Assembly: GCA_013152435.1 (NCBI GenBank)
Contig: JAADGJ010000064.1
Span: 1-60,294, forward strand
Length of the DNA stretch: 60,294 bases
Reading direction: 5' to 3'
From: Chloroflexota bacterium
Lineage (GTDB): Bacteria > Chloroflexota > Anaerolineae > DUEN01
How positions within the stretch are numbered: the stretch's first letter is position 1; the number at the start of each line of letters is the position of its first letter. The translations under genes were made by a program, and so were the position numbers. Shown piece by piece: positions 27,140 through 36,686 of this stretch. The notes beneath the pieces are model-generated. The model ran no database searches and had not been told where the DNA came from. It worked only from the letters and a program-made list of their open reading frames with translations.

Positions 27140-27402
27140 CTCAGAGCGTGTCTGAGCAATCCTGTTGCTCCTGCCATGGGAAGGCCCGAGGAGCTTCGCC
27201 CCTCTGGACGAAACCCTCCTTCCGCCTCTGCCCTGCCCATCTCGATCCCAGTCTCTGCGAAAAGGGCCGAGAGAGGCAAGTGCGAGCTGGAAAAGTAAGA
27301 TTCCTGTGGAGGGGAAATCCCCTCCATACCTCCCCCTGTGGAGCGTGTCGCTGAGAGAGGCCCCAAGACACCCGACCAGTGAATCTTCGGGCACGCTCTC
27401 AG
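27140..27402 (+). mobile_element. MITE-like repeat, copy D
   Basis: 263 bp, the best-preserved ends: left CTCAGAGCGTGTCTGA, right TCGGGCACGCTCTCAG, inverted complements with two mismatches. The central hairpin is more degenerate than in copy A. The left end is 22 bases upstream of the pfk start codon. Confidence 0.8.
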
Positions 27403-27423
27403 CTTCGCCTTTCCCTCCGCCAG

Positions 27424-27452
27424 ATTATAGCACGACTCCCTTCCTCTGACTA
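27424..27452 (-). promoter_or_regulatory. Candidate promoter of the phosphofructokinase gene
   Basis: On the minus strand TATAAT (27424-27429) preceded by TGC, with TAGTCA (27447-27452) 17 bases upstream. Transcripts would run through the whole of copy D before reaching the start codon. Confidence 0.55.
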
Positions 27453-27540
27453 CGAGCGCCCTCTAGCGGCCCCCATCCCCACTTCCCCCGAGCCCGGGAG
27501 AAGGCCGCTCAGTAGAAGAGAGGGGAAAACTCAGCCCAAT

Positions 27541-29274
27541 CTATCTCCTCAGGATCACGGGCAGAAAGGTCTGGCTCGGGCTCGCCGCCACCACCGTCAC
27601 CTTCGCAGCCGCCGTCCCGATGACGTCGCTCCCCTGAGTGAGGACGGCCCGATTCCACAGGGTGGTATCGGAGGAGGCGGTGACCGTGACGGCATAGGTC
27701 AGAACGATCCGCTCCCCCAGAGCCGGCCGGCCACTCCAGGTCAGACGATGCGGCGTGTAGGTCAACCCGGAGCTGGACGAGAAGGGACGGCTCACACCCT
27801 CCGGAAGCTCATCAACTAACGAGAGAGAACGGCCATTGCCCTCCACGGTCAGCGTGTAAGTGAGCGCCTCTCCCGGTGCCGCCACAGACGACGAGACGCT
27901 TTTCCTCAATCCGCCCACACGATCCCCCCAGCGCACCCGCAACGTGGGCCTCCCCTCCGCGTTCCAGTCCCCGGCGTCCGAGGACACGAAATACTTCCCG
28001 CTGTGATAGGCGGCGTCGGCCTCATAGAGGGCCAGGCGCAACGGGGCACCCGCCGCGTACGCCAGCGCCACCGCCCGGCTCACATCCCAGGTAAAGGGCG
28101 TGCCAGGCCACCCGGAAAATGCAACGGGATCCACCCAGGTGGCGGAGACGTTCTCCAACGCCAGAGGGGCATTATTCCAGGTCAGCGTGGACTCGTCCCA
28201 GTCGTCGGCCACCCGGAGCACCTGGATGAGGGAAGGCTGAGGCTGCGCCGACTCCCCAGCATGCCCGAACTTGTGCAGCGTGAGGGTAGCCGAGATGATG
28301 ACCTTGCCGGACGGGATGGCATCCAACGGGAAGGTGACGTAGTATTTGGAAAAACAGGGCCAATCGGCCACGTCGGCCTGGTTCTGGATGTTGAAGTAGT
28401 CCAGGCCAGCGTAGTTGGCATCCCCCCACTGGGTCCAATAATTCAGCCCCTGTCCGCAGGTCGTCCCTCCGCCCACGGCCCCGTCCACCACCGTCGCGCC
28501 GTTCAACTTGTGGCGGATGGTGACGACATCCCTGGCGATGGCAGGCGGTGGGGTATATCCCGGCAAGCCGAAGACCAACTGCCCCCAGGTGCTCGGCCGC
28601 ATGCCATCGGCCCCCTCGGGCCAGGTCTGATCGGCTATCGGCGTACCCTCACGATCGTCCCGATCGTGCAGCACGACCGCCATCCTCCAGATCGTCCCTT
28701 TAGACGGAGGGCCGGAGAGCCCCAGGCTGGAGAACGGGATGCGGAAGGCCATGGCCCATCCTCGATCGTCGGTATCATCATTGGGAGCGTTCCCCCGCCA
28801 GCCGGAATCAGCGGTGAAGGGGATGGCAGCGCTCACCCAGCCGGAGCCATTCCCCCGGTAGGCGGCCTGGAAGCCATCGCGCGGCTCCCACCAGTTGAGC
28901 TGGGCGTCGAAGCGATAGGCGTTGGCGCCGGGGGCGTCCCCCGCACTGCCGCCCACGTTCAGATAGAGGGTGACCGCATCCCAGTCGGTCAGATCATCCG
29001 GGGAGGGGGAGGGATCGTACCACAGCCGCCGATCGAAGGCGGCCAGGCGAAGGTAGAGATGATCGCCGTTGTAGCCCACCCGGACGTCCGCATAGTTCTC
29101 CATATAGTTGACCCGCCCGAACCAGAAGATGGCCGTCTCCGAGAAGCGCACATTCCCTTCGAAATAAGGGGCATTGACGCGACGAGGAACGGAGGCGGAA
29201 GCCTCCGCAAGGGGATGCGCACCGAGAAGATAGGACACGACCAGAGAGATGACCATCAACCATCGAGCTGTCAT
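27541..29274 (-). CDS. Secreted multidomain protein (DOMON/CBM9-like, DNRLRE-like, DUF11-like)
   Basis: 577 aa with a signal peptide in the first 26 residues (MTARWLMVISLVVSYLLGAH). Residues 30-240 look like a carbohydrate-binding family 9 / DOMON sandwich (VRVGYNGDHLYLRLAAFD). A second domain around 265-440 resembles DNRLRE-type repeats (LNGATVVDGAVGGGTTCGQG), and residues 450-560 a DUF11/Ig-like adhesin repeat (APGEALTYTLTVEGNG). The C-terminus is FLPVILRR. It is probably displayed or released outside the cell and may bind glycans. ATG at 29274 after AGGAG; the longer frame to 29442 lacks a signal peptide. Confidence 0.7.
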   Translation of the reverse strand: MTARWLMVISLVVSYLLGAHPLAEASASVPRRVNAPYFEGNVRFSETAIFWFGRVNYMENYADVRVGYNGDHLYLRLAAFDRRLWYDPSPSPDDLTDWDAVTLYLNVGGSAGDAPGANAYRFDAQLNWWEPRDGFQAAYRGNGSGWVSAAIPFTADSGWRGNAPNDDTDDRGWAMAFRIPFSSLGLSGPPSKGTIWRMAVVLHDRDDREGTPIADQTWPEGADGMRPSTWGQLVFGLPGYTPPPAIARDVVTIRHKLNGATVVDGAVGGGTTCGQGLNYWTQWGDANYAGLDYFNIQNQADVADWPCFSKYYVTFPLDAIPSGKVIISATLTLHKFGHAGESAQPQPSLIQVLRVADDWDESTLTWNNAPLALENVSATWVDPVAFSGWPGTPFTWDVSRAVALAYAAGAPLRLALYEADAAYHSGKYFVSSDAGDWNAEGRPTLRVRWGDRVGGLRKSVSSSVAAPGEALTYTLTVEGNGRSLSLVDELPEGVSRPFSSSSGLTYTPHRLTWSGRPALGERIVLTYAVTVTASSDTTLWNRAVLTQGSDVIGTAAAKVTVVAASPSQTFLPVILRR

Positions 29275-29314
29275 CACCGTACTCCTGTTGCAGGATAGAT
29301 GCGATCGAATACGC

Positions 29315-30562
29315 TCACAAGCGAGAAGGGCGCAGGATGAGCGGCAGATAGATGTCAAGATACGGCCGAGGGTGAGCGCGGTACTCATCGGCGCCCACGT
29401 CGGGGGCCGGGCCGAGGGGGCGAGCATCGCCGTCGAAATCATCCCGTACTGCCGCCAGCGCGGCCGCCCGATCGATCGCAGAGGTGGCTGTGGGAAGCAG
29501 ATGCAGATCGCCCGAGGAGGCGTCCACGAACCAGTCGCTCCGGGCGTTCGTCACGTTTCCCGTCAGGATTCCCCGGGCGCCATCCCGATCTCGCCAGATC
29601 TCCATGTTAGTCAGGTTATAGGCAAACGTCCCCTGACTCTCCGGGTAGCGAGCCTCCATCCCCCAGGTCAGGCCGGAAGCAGGATTGAGGAGCAACGCCG
29701 TATTGTGGGCCACCAGCCAACCCTGAGCCCGGGTCATCTCAACGGCGACATCGTGCCGCAGGCTGCTATAGATGAAGTTATTGCGCACGACCCCGCCGGT
29801 ATGGTTTACGCCGCCCTGGCTCGGATTGCCGAAGGCGATCCCCCGGTAACAGTCCACGAGCAGGTTGCGCTCCACGACCGTATCCGAGGAGCCGCTCCAG
29901 AACAGGATCGTGGGGCCGGTATACCCCGCAGGCCCCCGAATGCGATACCACTCGTTATCTCGAATCACCCAGCGATGAGCGCGATGGGCGCTGATGCCGT
30001 TGGTATAATCATCGGGCGCATGGGTCGTGTATTCCAGACGGGAGCACGCCAACACCCCGTCCTCGCTCCCGTTGCTCCCGTCGGTAGGCGGGTTGACCTT
30101 GACCAACTGATCCCCGATATCCTGGATATGCAGGTTATAGAGCAGGGGACGATCGCGTCCCTGAATGGACACGCCGTGATCGCGGGCGTTGCGGATGGTG
30201 AGATCGGCGATCGTCACGTCATCCGCCTCGACGAGGATGCCGAAATGGCCGCTCTCCATGCCCCCGAAGTCCAGGATCACGTCGTCCCGATCCCCGGTGG
30301 CGCCACGAATCGTCACGCCATCGTGGACCACGTACAGGAAGTCCTGCATGGGATACACGCCGGCGGCGACCAGGATCGTGGTGCCGGACGCCGCCTGATA
30401 GGCCTGGCTGCGCAGCTCGGCCTCCGTGGAGACGGTGATGACCTTCCCGGTGGGTGGAGGCAGCGGCGGGCAGAAGCCGCCTGCCGAGACCTGGGGCATG
30501 AACGGGGACAAGCTCAGGATCCAGGAGAGGGCCAACGCCAGGGACAACACCCGAGCACTCAT
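29315..30562 (-). CDS. Secreted right-handed beta-helix (pectate-lyase-like) protein
   Basis: 415 aa with a signal peptide (MSARVLSLALALSWILSLSP, cleavage near QVSA). The body has the periodic pattern of a parallel beta-helix: TTILVAAGVYPMQDF, VTIRGATGDRDDVILDFGG, ADLTIRNARDHGVSIQG, VVRNNFIYSSLRHDV. This fold is used by polysaccharide lyases and glycoside hydrolases; catalytic residues cannot be assigned. The common end motif GPAPDVGADEYR is followed by a Pro-containing link and the tail YLPLILRPSRL, similar to the tail of the downstream neighbour. ATG at 30562 after GGGGGAG. Confidence 0.75.
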   Translation of the reverse strand: MSARVLSLALALSWILSLSPFMPQVSAGGFCPPLPPPTGKVITVSTEAELRSQAYQAASGTTILVAAGVYPMQDFLYVVHDGVTIRGATGDRDDVILDFGGMESGHFGILVEADDVTIADLTIRNARDHGVSIQGRDRPLLYNLHIQDIGDQLVKVNPPTDGSNGSEDGVLACSRLEYTTHAPDDYTNGISAHRAHRWVIRDNEWYRIRGPAGYTGPTILFWSGSSDTVVERNLLVDCYRGIAFGNPSQGGVNHTGGVVRNNFIYSSLRHDVAVEMTRAQGWLVAHNTALLLNPASGLTWGMEARYPESQGTFAYNLTNMEIWRDRDGARGILTGNVTNARSDWFVDASSGDLHLLPTATSAIDRAAALAAVRDDFDGDARPLGPAPDVGADEYRAHPRPYLDIYLPLILRPSRL

Positions 30563-30647
30563 GGAACTCCCCCCTTCAAACCATCGGCTGTGGGCCCGCA
30601 CGACCGCCGGCGAGCAGATCGAGCGGCCGTCGGCGACGGGCACGCCC

Positions 30648-32114
30648 TTATCCTCGAGGCTCCGGCTCCCGCAGCATCGACCCCATCAGGCTGCCCCATA
30701 ACGCCACCCCCGCGATGAACCAGAAGACCAAGCGGTAGGCGGCCGCCGACGCCAGGCCACGGTTCAACGCCTCCTGAAGGAGGACGCTGCCCAGGGCCGT
30801 CCCCAACACCATGCCGCCGAAACGGATCATGCTATAGAGCCCGGCGGCCACCCCGAGCTGCGCCGAGGGGACATCCCCCATGGCCGCGCGATGCAGCGGC
30901 GCCAACGCCAGTCCGGCCCCCAGCCCATGCACCACCAGCCCCGGCACGACGGCCGCCAGGGAGGCGTCGCCCGGCAGCAATCCCAGATAGACCATCACCC
31001 CCGCCTGCGCGGACAGGCCGTACACGACCGGGCGACGGCTTCCCCACCGATCCGCCAGCTGTCCCCCCAGCCGCATGGTGACCAACAATGCGCCGGCGTG
31101 GATCATCAACATGAACCCGGTAGACACGCCCCGGAGCCCCTGCACATCGGCCAGGTAAAGCGGCATGAGGAAGATGATCCCGCTCATCGTGAACATGCGC
31201 ACGCCGGAGCAGAACGACGCCAGGATAAACGTGCGATGGGAAAAGAGATCCAGCGTCACGAACGGATCAGCCAGCCGCTTCTCCCATAGGATAAACGCCC
31301 CCAGCGACAGCAAAGTCACCACCAACAGCCGCCAATCACGCAACGGCTCCCGGCCGGTGATGGGCTTGCTGGAGATGTAAAAGAGCAGCATCGCCACGAT
31401 CATGCTGAGCAGCGCGACGCCTCCCCAATCAAAGGTGTGCAGGAAACGCGGCCGCGCACGCCCCCGCGTGACCGGCACCCACCTCCGCACGGCCAACGGG
31501 GCGAAGAGCCCGACGAGCAACACGGGGAGAAAGATCGTCTGCCAGCTCAGATGATCGACGATCAACCCGCCCAGGAGGGGACCGATCATCCCCGTAGCCG
31601 GCCCGATGGAGTTCCATGTCCCCAGCGCCCTTCCTCGCTCATCAGCCGGGAATATCTCCGAGATGATGGCCATCGAGAGGGGCACAATGCCGGCGGCTCC
31701 CACCCCCTGGATGGCACGTCCCACCATCAAAAGGCCCATCCTATCCGCCAGAGCGCAGACGACCGTCCCTGACAGGAAGATCAGGATCCCGATCAGATAC
31801 AATCGCCGCTTGCCCAGGCCATCACCCAGCCGCCCGTACAGCGGCATCAACGTCACATACGGCAGGGTGTAGATGATGATCACCCACGCCACCAGGTCGA
31901 TCGGGGCATTCAGGGCCGTGCGGATCGTCGGGAGGGCGACGCCGATCATCGATTGGTTGGCCAGCACCATGAGGCTGGACATCATCAGCGCCGGGAGGAC
32001 CATCCACGTCCCCCGGGCGATGGCGCCGACGCCACCCGTCGATCCCCCGGACGAGAGGGAGCCCTGCGACCAGCGGGACGAGGAAGCACATCGGGCAGGT
32101 GACGAAGGTTTCAC
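30648..32114 (-). CDS. MFS transporter, DHA2 (EmrB/QacA) type
   Basis: About 488 aa with roughly 13-14 membrane segments, the size and pattern of drug:H+ antiporter family 2. The motif-A-like loop is PLYGRLGDGLGKRRLYLIG, and motif C-like GPATGMIGPLLGG is seen in segment 5. The substrate is unknown. Start is uncertain: the GTG at 32114 has GAGGAG nine bases upstream; GTG at 32162 would add 16 residues, and ATG at 32003 would remove the polar N-terminus. The downstream genes encode secreted proteins. Confidence 0.85.
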   Translation of the reverse strand: MKPSSPARCASSSRWSQGSLSSGGSTGGVGAIARGTWMVLPALMMSSLMVLANQSMIGVALPTIRTALNAPIDLVAWVIIIYTLPYVTLMPLYGRLGDGLGKRRLYLIGILIFLSGTVVCALADRMGLLMVGRAIQGVGAAGIVPLSMAIISEIFPADERGRALGTWNSIGPATGMIGPLLGGLIVDHLSWQTIFLPVLLVGLFAPLAVRRWVPVTRGRARPRFLHTFDWGGVALLSMIVAMLLFYISSKPITGREPLRDWRLLVVTLLSLGAFILWEKRLADPFVTLDLFSHRTFILASFCSGVRMFTMSGIIFLMPLYLADVQGLRGVSTGFMLMIHAGALLVTMRLGGQLADRWGSRRPVVYGLSAQAGVMVYLGLLPGDASLAAVVPGLVVHGLGAGLALAPLHRAAMGDVPSAQLGVAAGLYSMIRFGGMVLGTALGSVLLQEALNRGLASAAAYRLVFWFIAGVALWGSLMGSMLREPEPRG

Positions 32115-32636
32115 GGATGACGACTCCTCACCGAAGGATGGGATGGCGACACAGCCACACACAGCGAATTCAAACTTCCCCCATCATACACGCCCTGGAG
32201 CAAAGCGCAAGAGCCCGTTGAAGGGGGTGGCAGGGCTTTTTCAAAGTCAGTGATGGAAATCGGGGTGGTAGGAACACCCCGCGTGTCGCCCGACGCAAGA
32301 CATTCCCCTGATCATCGGCCGAGGGAAAACGGCCCTCATCCCCCAAACCCCCTTCTCCCGAGCCCCCCTCCCAGCGAAGCGAATTGGGGAGGGGGGACGA
32401 CAGGGGGGTGGGGTACGTCTGGCCACGTCGTGTGCTGGGGGAAGCCGAGAAGATGCGTATACAGACACAACACCTTGCCTCGTCCCTGCAGGCGCCATGT
32501 ATGCCAATATGGACGTTGGACTTTGAAAAGGCCCTACTACCCTCTGTGAAATCGATTGACACCCCCATCCAACGCGGTTACAATAACGCTCGTCTACTTG
32601 CTGCGGAGCAAGACCCCTACTGGCATGAGGTGGTTC
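32115..32636. other. Divergent intergenic region before tyrS
   Basis: No gene seen. It has several GC-rich hairpins (for example CGGGGTG / CACCCCG near 32263-32283 and CCCCTCCC with GGGGAGGGG near 32366-32397) and the tyrS promoter. The leader from that promoter is too short to hold a T-box. Confidence 0.5.
32556..32584 (+). promoter_or_regulatory. Promoter of tyrS
   Basis: Consensus TTGACA (32556-32561), exactly 17 bases, then TACAAT (32579-32584). The expected transcript start is about 45 bases before the ATG. Confidence 0.75.
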
Positions 32637-33863
32637 ATGGGACTTACCATCGATGAGCAAATGGAGATCTTGATGCGCGGCGTCGATTATGGCGACCCGC
32701 AGATCAAGGAGCGCATGGAGGAGGAGCTACGCGAGCGGCTGATCGAGTCACAGAAGACCGGACGTCCGCTGCGCGTTTACCTGGGAGTGGACCCCACAGC
32801 CCCGGATCTGCATCTGGGGCACACCGTTCCGATGCGGAAGCTGCGGCAGTTTCAGGACCTGGGGCATGAGTGTATCTTCCTGATCGGCAACTTCACCAGC
32901 CTGATCGGTGATCCCAGCGACAAGGACAGCGCTCGCCGTCAGATGACGCCTGAGGAGGTGGAGGCGAACGCCCGCACGTATACGGAGCAGGCGTTCCGCA
33001 TCCTGGACCCGGAACGGACCATCATCCGATACAACGCGGAGTGGCTGGCGTCGTTGACCTTCGCCGATATCATCAAGCTGGCGTCCAACTTCACGGTGCA
33101 GCAGTTCCTGGCCCGGGAGAACTTCGCCAAGCGCATGGAGCGGGGGGATCCCATCTGGCTGCACGAGTTCATGTACGGCCTGATGCAGGGGTATGACGCG
33201 GTCGCGCTGAAGACCGATGTCCAGATCGGAGGCGTGGATCAGCTGTTCAACCTGCTGGCCGGCCGCAAGCTCCAGGAGTACTTCGGGCAGCGCCCCCAGG
33301 TGATCATCACGTTGCCCATTCTGGTGGGCACCGATGGCACGCTCCGCATGTCCAAGACCACGGGCAACGCCATCGGCATCAACGAGCCGCCCGAGGAGAT
33401 GTACGGCAAGATCATGAGCATTCCGGATTCGGCGATGCTCAACTACTTCAATCTGCTCACCCGCTACCCGCCATCGCGCATCCGCGAGATCGAGGAGGGG
33501 TTGCGCAGCGGGAAGTTGCACCCTCGCGATGTGAAGATGGAACTGGCCCGGGAGATCGTGAGCATCTACCACGGCGATGAGGCCGTTGGCCCGGCCGAGG
33601 AGCACTTCAAGCGGGTGTTCCAGCAGCGCAAGTTGCCGGAGGACATGCCCGAGTATCGATTGGCTCAGCCCCAAAGCGTGCTGGACGTGCTGGTCGGGGC
33701 CGGGTTGGTGTCCTCGCGCAGCGAAGGTCGCCGTCTGATCCGACAGGGGGGCGTTCGCCTGGATGGGCAGGTAGTCCAGCAGATCGACATGCCCATCACC
33801 CCGAACGGGGAGCGAGTGCTCCAGGTCGGCCGTCGCCGGTTCGTGCGTATCGTCAGCTCCTGA
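32637..33863 (+). CDS. tyrS: Tyrosyl-tRNA synthetase
   Basis: Charges tRNA-Tyr; class I synthetase, 408 aa. The HIGH motif is HLGH at 59-62 in [14 protein letters not shown], and the KMSKS motif is RMSKT at 237-241. An S4 RNA-binding domain forms the C-terminus ([20 protein letters not shown]). The sequence is of the longer bacterial TyrS type. ATG at 32637 was chosen because AGGTGG stands three bases ahead and the protein then begins like relatives; ATG at 32625 lacks a ribosome site. Confidence 0.93.
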   Translation: MGLTIDEQMEILMRGVDYGDPQIKERMEEELRERLIESQKTGRPLRVYLGVDPTAPDLHLGHTVPMRKLRQFQDLGHECIFLIGNFTSLIGDPSDKDSARRQMTPEEVEANARTYTEQAFRILDPERTIIRYNAEWLASLTFADIIKLASNFTVQQFLARENFAKRMERGDPIWLHEFMYGLMQGYDAVALKTDVQIGGVDQLFNLLAGRKLQEYFGQRPQVIITLPILVGTDGTLRMSKTTGNAIGINEPPEEMYGKIMSIPDSAMLNYFNLLTRYPPSRIREIEEGLRSGKLHPRDVKMELAREIVSIYHGDEAVGPAEEHFKRVFQQRKLPEDMPEYRLAQPQSVLDVLVGAGLVSSRSEGRRLIRQGGVRLDGQVVQQIDMPITPNGERVLQVGRRRFVRIVSS

Positions 33864-33971
33864 TCTCGGCATGCGCCGCGCGCCGGTCCTCGTCGTGATC
33901 TGGACTCGTGCGGCGGGGACGTGCCTGGGGGGGCGATGCGTCGGGCGGCTCAAATTGGGAGGGGGAGGGCT

Positions 33972-34934
33972 ATGACCGCGACCGAGGCTCAGGTTCAACC
34001 AAGACGACGAAAGCGCTGGCCGTGGGTGGCCGGGGCCGGCTTCGTCCTCATCCTGTTGTGTGGCCTGTGCGTGATGGTCGGCCTTGTCCTGGCGGCGACG
34101 GGCCAGACGGTGACGTTGGGGCCCGCCGTTGCCCTGATCCGTGTCGAGGGGGTTATCGCCAGCGGTCCCGCCCCCAACGCGTGGGCGCAGGGGGCGTACA
34201 GCGAGCGCGTGATCCAGCAGTTGAAGGAGGCCGACCAGGACGATAACGTGAAGGCGATCGTGTTGTATATCAACAGCCCGGGCGGCAGCGTGGTGGGCTC
34301 CGATGAGATCTATAGGGCGCTGCGCCGGGTGCACAAGCCGGTTGTGGCCTCCATGAGCGAGATGGCGGCATCCGGCGGGTACTACATCGCCTGCGGGGCG
34401 GATTACATCTACGCGAATCCCAACACGTTCACCGGGAGCATCGGCGTTATCGCGACCATCCCGAACGCGGCCGATCTGTTCGAGAAGCTGGGGATTGAGG
34501 CGGTGATCCTTCGTAGCGGGCCGCGCAAGGCGGAGGGGAACATCTTCGAGAAGCTGAGCCCGGAGGCCCGGGAGATCTTACAGCGCCTGATCGACGACGC
34601 GTTCGGCACGTTCGTGAAGGTGGTAGCCGAGGGGCGTGGCATGGAGGAGGAAGAGGTGCGGGCCCTGGCAGACGGCCGGGTGTACAACGGCCGGCAGGCG
34701 TTGGAGCTCGGCCTGATCGACGCGCTAGGGGATCTGGACGCGGCCATCCAGAAGGCTGGGGAGATGGGAGGGATTCGCGGCAAGCCTCGCGTCCTGGAGT
34801 ATCGCCGGCCGCCCAGCCTGTGGGAGGCGTTGCTGTCCGGCCTCGGCTTCGTGCCCCGGCTGCAGAACCCGTGGACCGAGGCGTTGTCGGTGCCCAACGG
34901 TCCCGTGCTGGAGTATCGGTACGTGGCGCCGTGA
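33972..34934 (+). CDS. sppA: Signal peptide peptidase SppA, S49 family
   Basis: Membrane-anchored serine protease (320 aa) that degrades cleaved signal peptides. One N-terminal membrane segment (about 15-40, GAGFVLILLCGLCVMVGLVL). Catalytic dyad: S134 in SEMAASGGYY and K186 in SGPRKAEGN, as in the short Bacillus-type SppA. ATG at 33972 follows GGGAGGG. Same strand as tyrS, 108 bases downstream; convergent with the next gene with 16 bases between. Confidence 0.9.
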   Translation: MTATEAQVQPRRRKRWPWVAGAGFVLILLCGLCVMVGLVLAATGQTVTLGPAVALIRVEGVIASGPAPNAWAQGAYSERVIQQLKEADQDDNVKAIVLYINSPGGSVVGSDEIYRALRRVHKPVVASMSEMAASGGYYIACGADYIYANPNTFTGSIGVIATIPNAADLFEKLGIEAVILRSGPRKAEGNIFEKLSPEAREILQRLIDDAFGTFVKVVAEGRGMEEEEVRALADGRVYNGRQALELGLIDALGDLDAAIQKAGEMGGIRGKPRVLEYRRPPSLWEALLSGLGFVPRLQNPWTEALSVPNGPVLEYRYVAP

Positions 34935-34950
34935 GGGGGAGCCGCTCTGC

Positions 34951-35715
34951 TCAGATCTTGATTAGCATGCCATCGTAGGCGATGCTTACGTCTTCATACT
35001 CACCCACATAGGCGACCAGCTCGTCGTGTGGCAGATTGTGGTGGTTGATGTGCGTCAGGATGAGGTTCCTGATCCCCAACTCCTCCTTCCACCGGAGGGC
35101 CCCTAGCACATCCAGGTGGTGATTCCCATCGCTCTCGAAGAAGGGGGTGCTCGCGATGAGCAGATCGGCGCCCCGGATCAGGCGGCGCGCGTAGTTCGTG
35201 AGCTGGCCGCTGCTGTCGGCGGCGTGTACGATCTTTCGTCCCTCGTGATAGATGACCAGGCCGAAACAGGGGACGCTGTGTAGCACGGCGAACGGGGTGA
35301 GGAAGAAGCCATCGAATCGGATCGCCACCCCCTGGCGACAGACCACGTGGAACCCCACCTTTTTCAGGCCGCTTAACAGCCCCTGGTGTTCCAGGCGCCG
35401 GTAGAGGTCCTTCTCCACCAGCAGGTCAACCCGGTCGCTCCAGTAGGCGAAGTCTGCCAGCCCGCTCGCGTGGTCATAGTGCTCGTGGGTCAGGAAGATG
35501 CCATCGATGCGCTCCACGCCATGCTTGGCCAGCAGATCGCCGATGTGGGGCGGCGTATCCACCAGCAGCTCGTAATCCGGCAGTGAAAAGAGGACCGCGC
35601 TACGCTCACGGGCCAGTTTCCCGCCGCGCGTGCGAGCGCGCGTGCAGTGCTCGCATCGGCAGTTGATGGCCGGGATACCCTCGGCGGCTCCTGTTCCCAG
35701 AAACCGAATGTACAT
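34951..35715 (-). CDS. PhnP-like metallo-beta-lactamase-fold hydrolase, intact
   Basis: 254 aa. The N-terminus FLGTGAAEGIPAINCRCEHC has the CxCxxC structural zinc motif of PhnP-type phosphodiesterases. The catalytic site is complete: H77, H79, D81 and H82 in THEHYDH, H146, D167 and H222. PhnP cleaves cyclic ribose phosphates in phosphonate use, but no phn genes are here, so the substrate is unknown. ATG at 35715 chosen from the conserved N-terminus; longer frames run to 35817. Second gene of a tandem pair. Confidence 0.85.
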   Translation of the reverse strand: MYIRFLGTGAAEGIPAINCRCEHCTRARTRGGKLARERSAVLFSLPDYELLVDTPPHIGDLLAKHGVERIDGIFLTHEHYDHASGLADFAYWSDRVDLLVEKDLYRRLEHQGLLSGLKKVGFHVVCRQGVAIRFDGFFLTPFAVLHSVPCFGLVIYHEGRKIVHAADSSGQLTNYARRLIRGADLLIASTPFFESDGNHHLDVLGALRWKEELGIRNLILTHINHHNLPHDELVAYVGEYEDVSIAYDGMLIKI

Positions 35716-35832
35716 GGTCGTGATCCCCCTGTTCGTCTCAGGGGCGGTGTCATCGCGAGCGAAGAGGACGTGATGGCAGGGGGCGTGTGCCGCCTGTTCG
35801 GAGCCCATCCCCGGCATGATCCGGGCGGATCG

Positions 35833-36597
35833 CTAGACCTCAACGGTCATGCCATCATAGGCCACTCGTACTCCCTCAAATTCCTGGGCATAGGCCACGA
35901 GTTCGTCATGTGGCTTGTTGTGGTGGTTGATGTAGGTCAGGATCAACTCGCCCGCCTGGACCTCTTCCTTCAGCGCGATGGCTTCTACCACCGTGATGTG
36001 GTCTTCCTTGGGGGGCTGGAAGACCGGCGTATTCACGATCAGCAGATCCACGTGCCGCATGAGACAACGGGCGTAGTTGGTCAGACGCGCCGGCGTGTCC
36101 GACGTGTACACCACGCGGCGCCCCCCCTCCTTCAACGAGAATCCGAAGATGGGGAGGTTACGTCGGACGGCGAATGGGAGGATAGAGAAGTCGCCGAAGT
36201 AGAGCGCAGCGCCGGGATAGTAAGGGATGTAGAACATCACCTGCTCCAGCCGCTGGGTCCAGTGCTCGCGCTTCACGATCTTGAAGAGCCGCTCCTCGGC
36301 CAGGAGATCCAGACGTTCCTGCCAGTATTCGAACTCCTTGATGCCGCCGACGTGCTCGTAGGCTGCGTGGGTGATCCAGATGCCCTCCAGCTGGTGGACG
36401 TTGTATCGGTTGATCATGTTGCGCACATCCGGTGGGGTGTCCACCAGCAGGTTGTAGCCGGGAAGCTCAAACAGGATCGCGTTGCGCTCTCGCGTTAACG
36501 GCGGGCCTTCCCTGCGTGCCCGCCGACAGTGATCACACTGACAATTGATGGCCGGAATCCCTTCCGCGGCGCCGGTGCCAAGAAAGGTGATCTTCAT
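35833..36597 (-). CDS. PhnP-like metallo-beta-lactamase-fold protein, metal site lost
   Basis: 254 aa, the same length as its neighbour and alignable with no or few gaps. The N-terminal zinc knuckle is kept (NCQCDHC), but the catalytic ligands have changed at four places: H79 to Ala and D81 to Glu (THAAYEH), H146 to Arg, H222 to Tyr. D167 and H77 remain. Hydrolase activity is therefore unlikely; it may bind a ligand or partner the intact copy. First gene of the pair, with a strong promoter. Confidence 0.8.
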   Translation of the reverse strand: MKITFLGTGAAEGIPAINCQCDHCRRARREGPPLTRERNAILFELPGYNLLVDTPPDVRNMINRYNVHQLEGIWITHAAYEHVGGIKEFEYWQERLDLLAEERLFKIVKREHWTQRLEQVMFYIPYYPGAALYFGDFSILPFAVRRNLPIFGFSLKEGGRRVVYTSDTPARLTNYARCLMRHVDLLIVNTPVFQPPKEDHITVVEAIALKEEVQAGELILTYINHHNKPHDELVAYAQEFEGVRVAYDGMTVEV

Positions 36598-36657
36598 CCT
36601 TGTCCCATCCTGAACTCCAGGGCGTCGCCATACGCCCCTGTGATTCTATATGTCCCC

Positions 36658-36686
36658 AGTATACGAAGGGATTTCGTCCCTGTCAA
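36658..36686 (-). promoter_or_regulatory. Promoter of the PhnP-like pair
   Basis: On the minus strand consensus TTGACA (36681-36686), 17 bases, TATACT (36658-36663). The spacer contains GGGACGAAATCCC, a small inverted repeat. Confidence 0.7.

Larger units (their letters stand above)
27118..27540. other. Leader of the phosphofructokinase gene with repeat copy D
   Basis: No gene. MITE-like copy D (27140-27402) lies between the pfk start codon and the promoter candidate at 27424-27452. The remainder to 27540 is the region downstream of the next minus-strand gene. Confidence 0.6.

Noticed and set aside
32585-32636. T-box leader for tyrS
   Set aside because: The promoter leaves only about 45 nt of leader, too short for a T-box.
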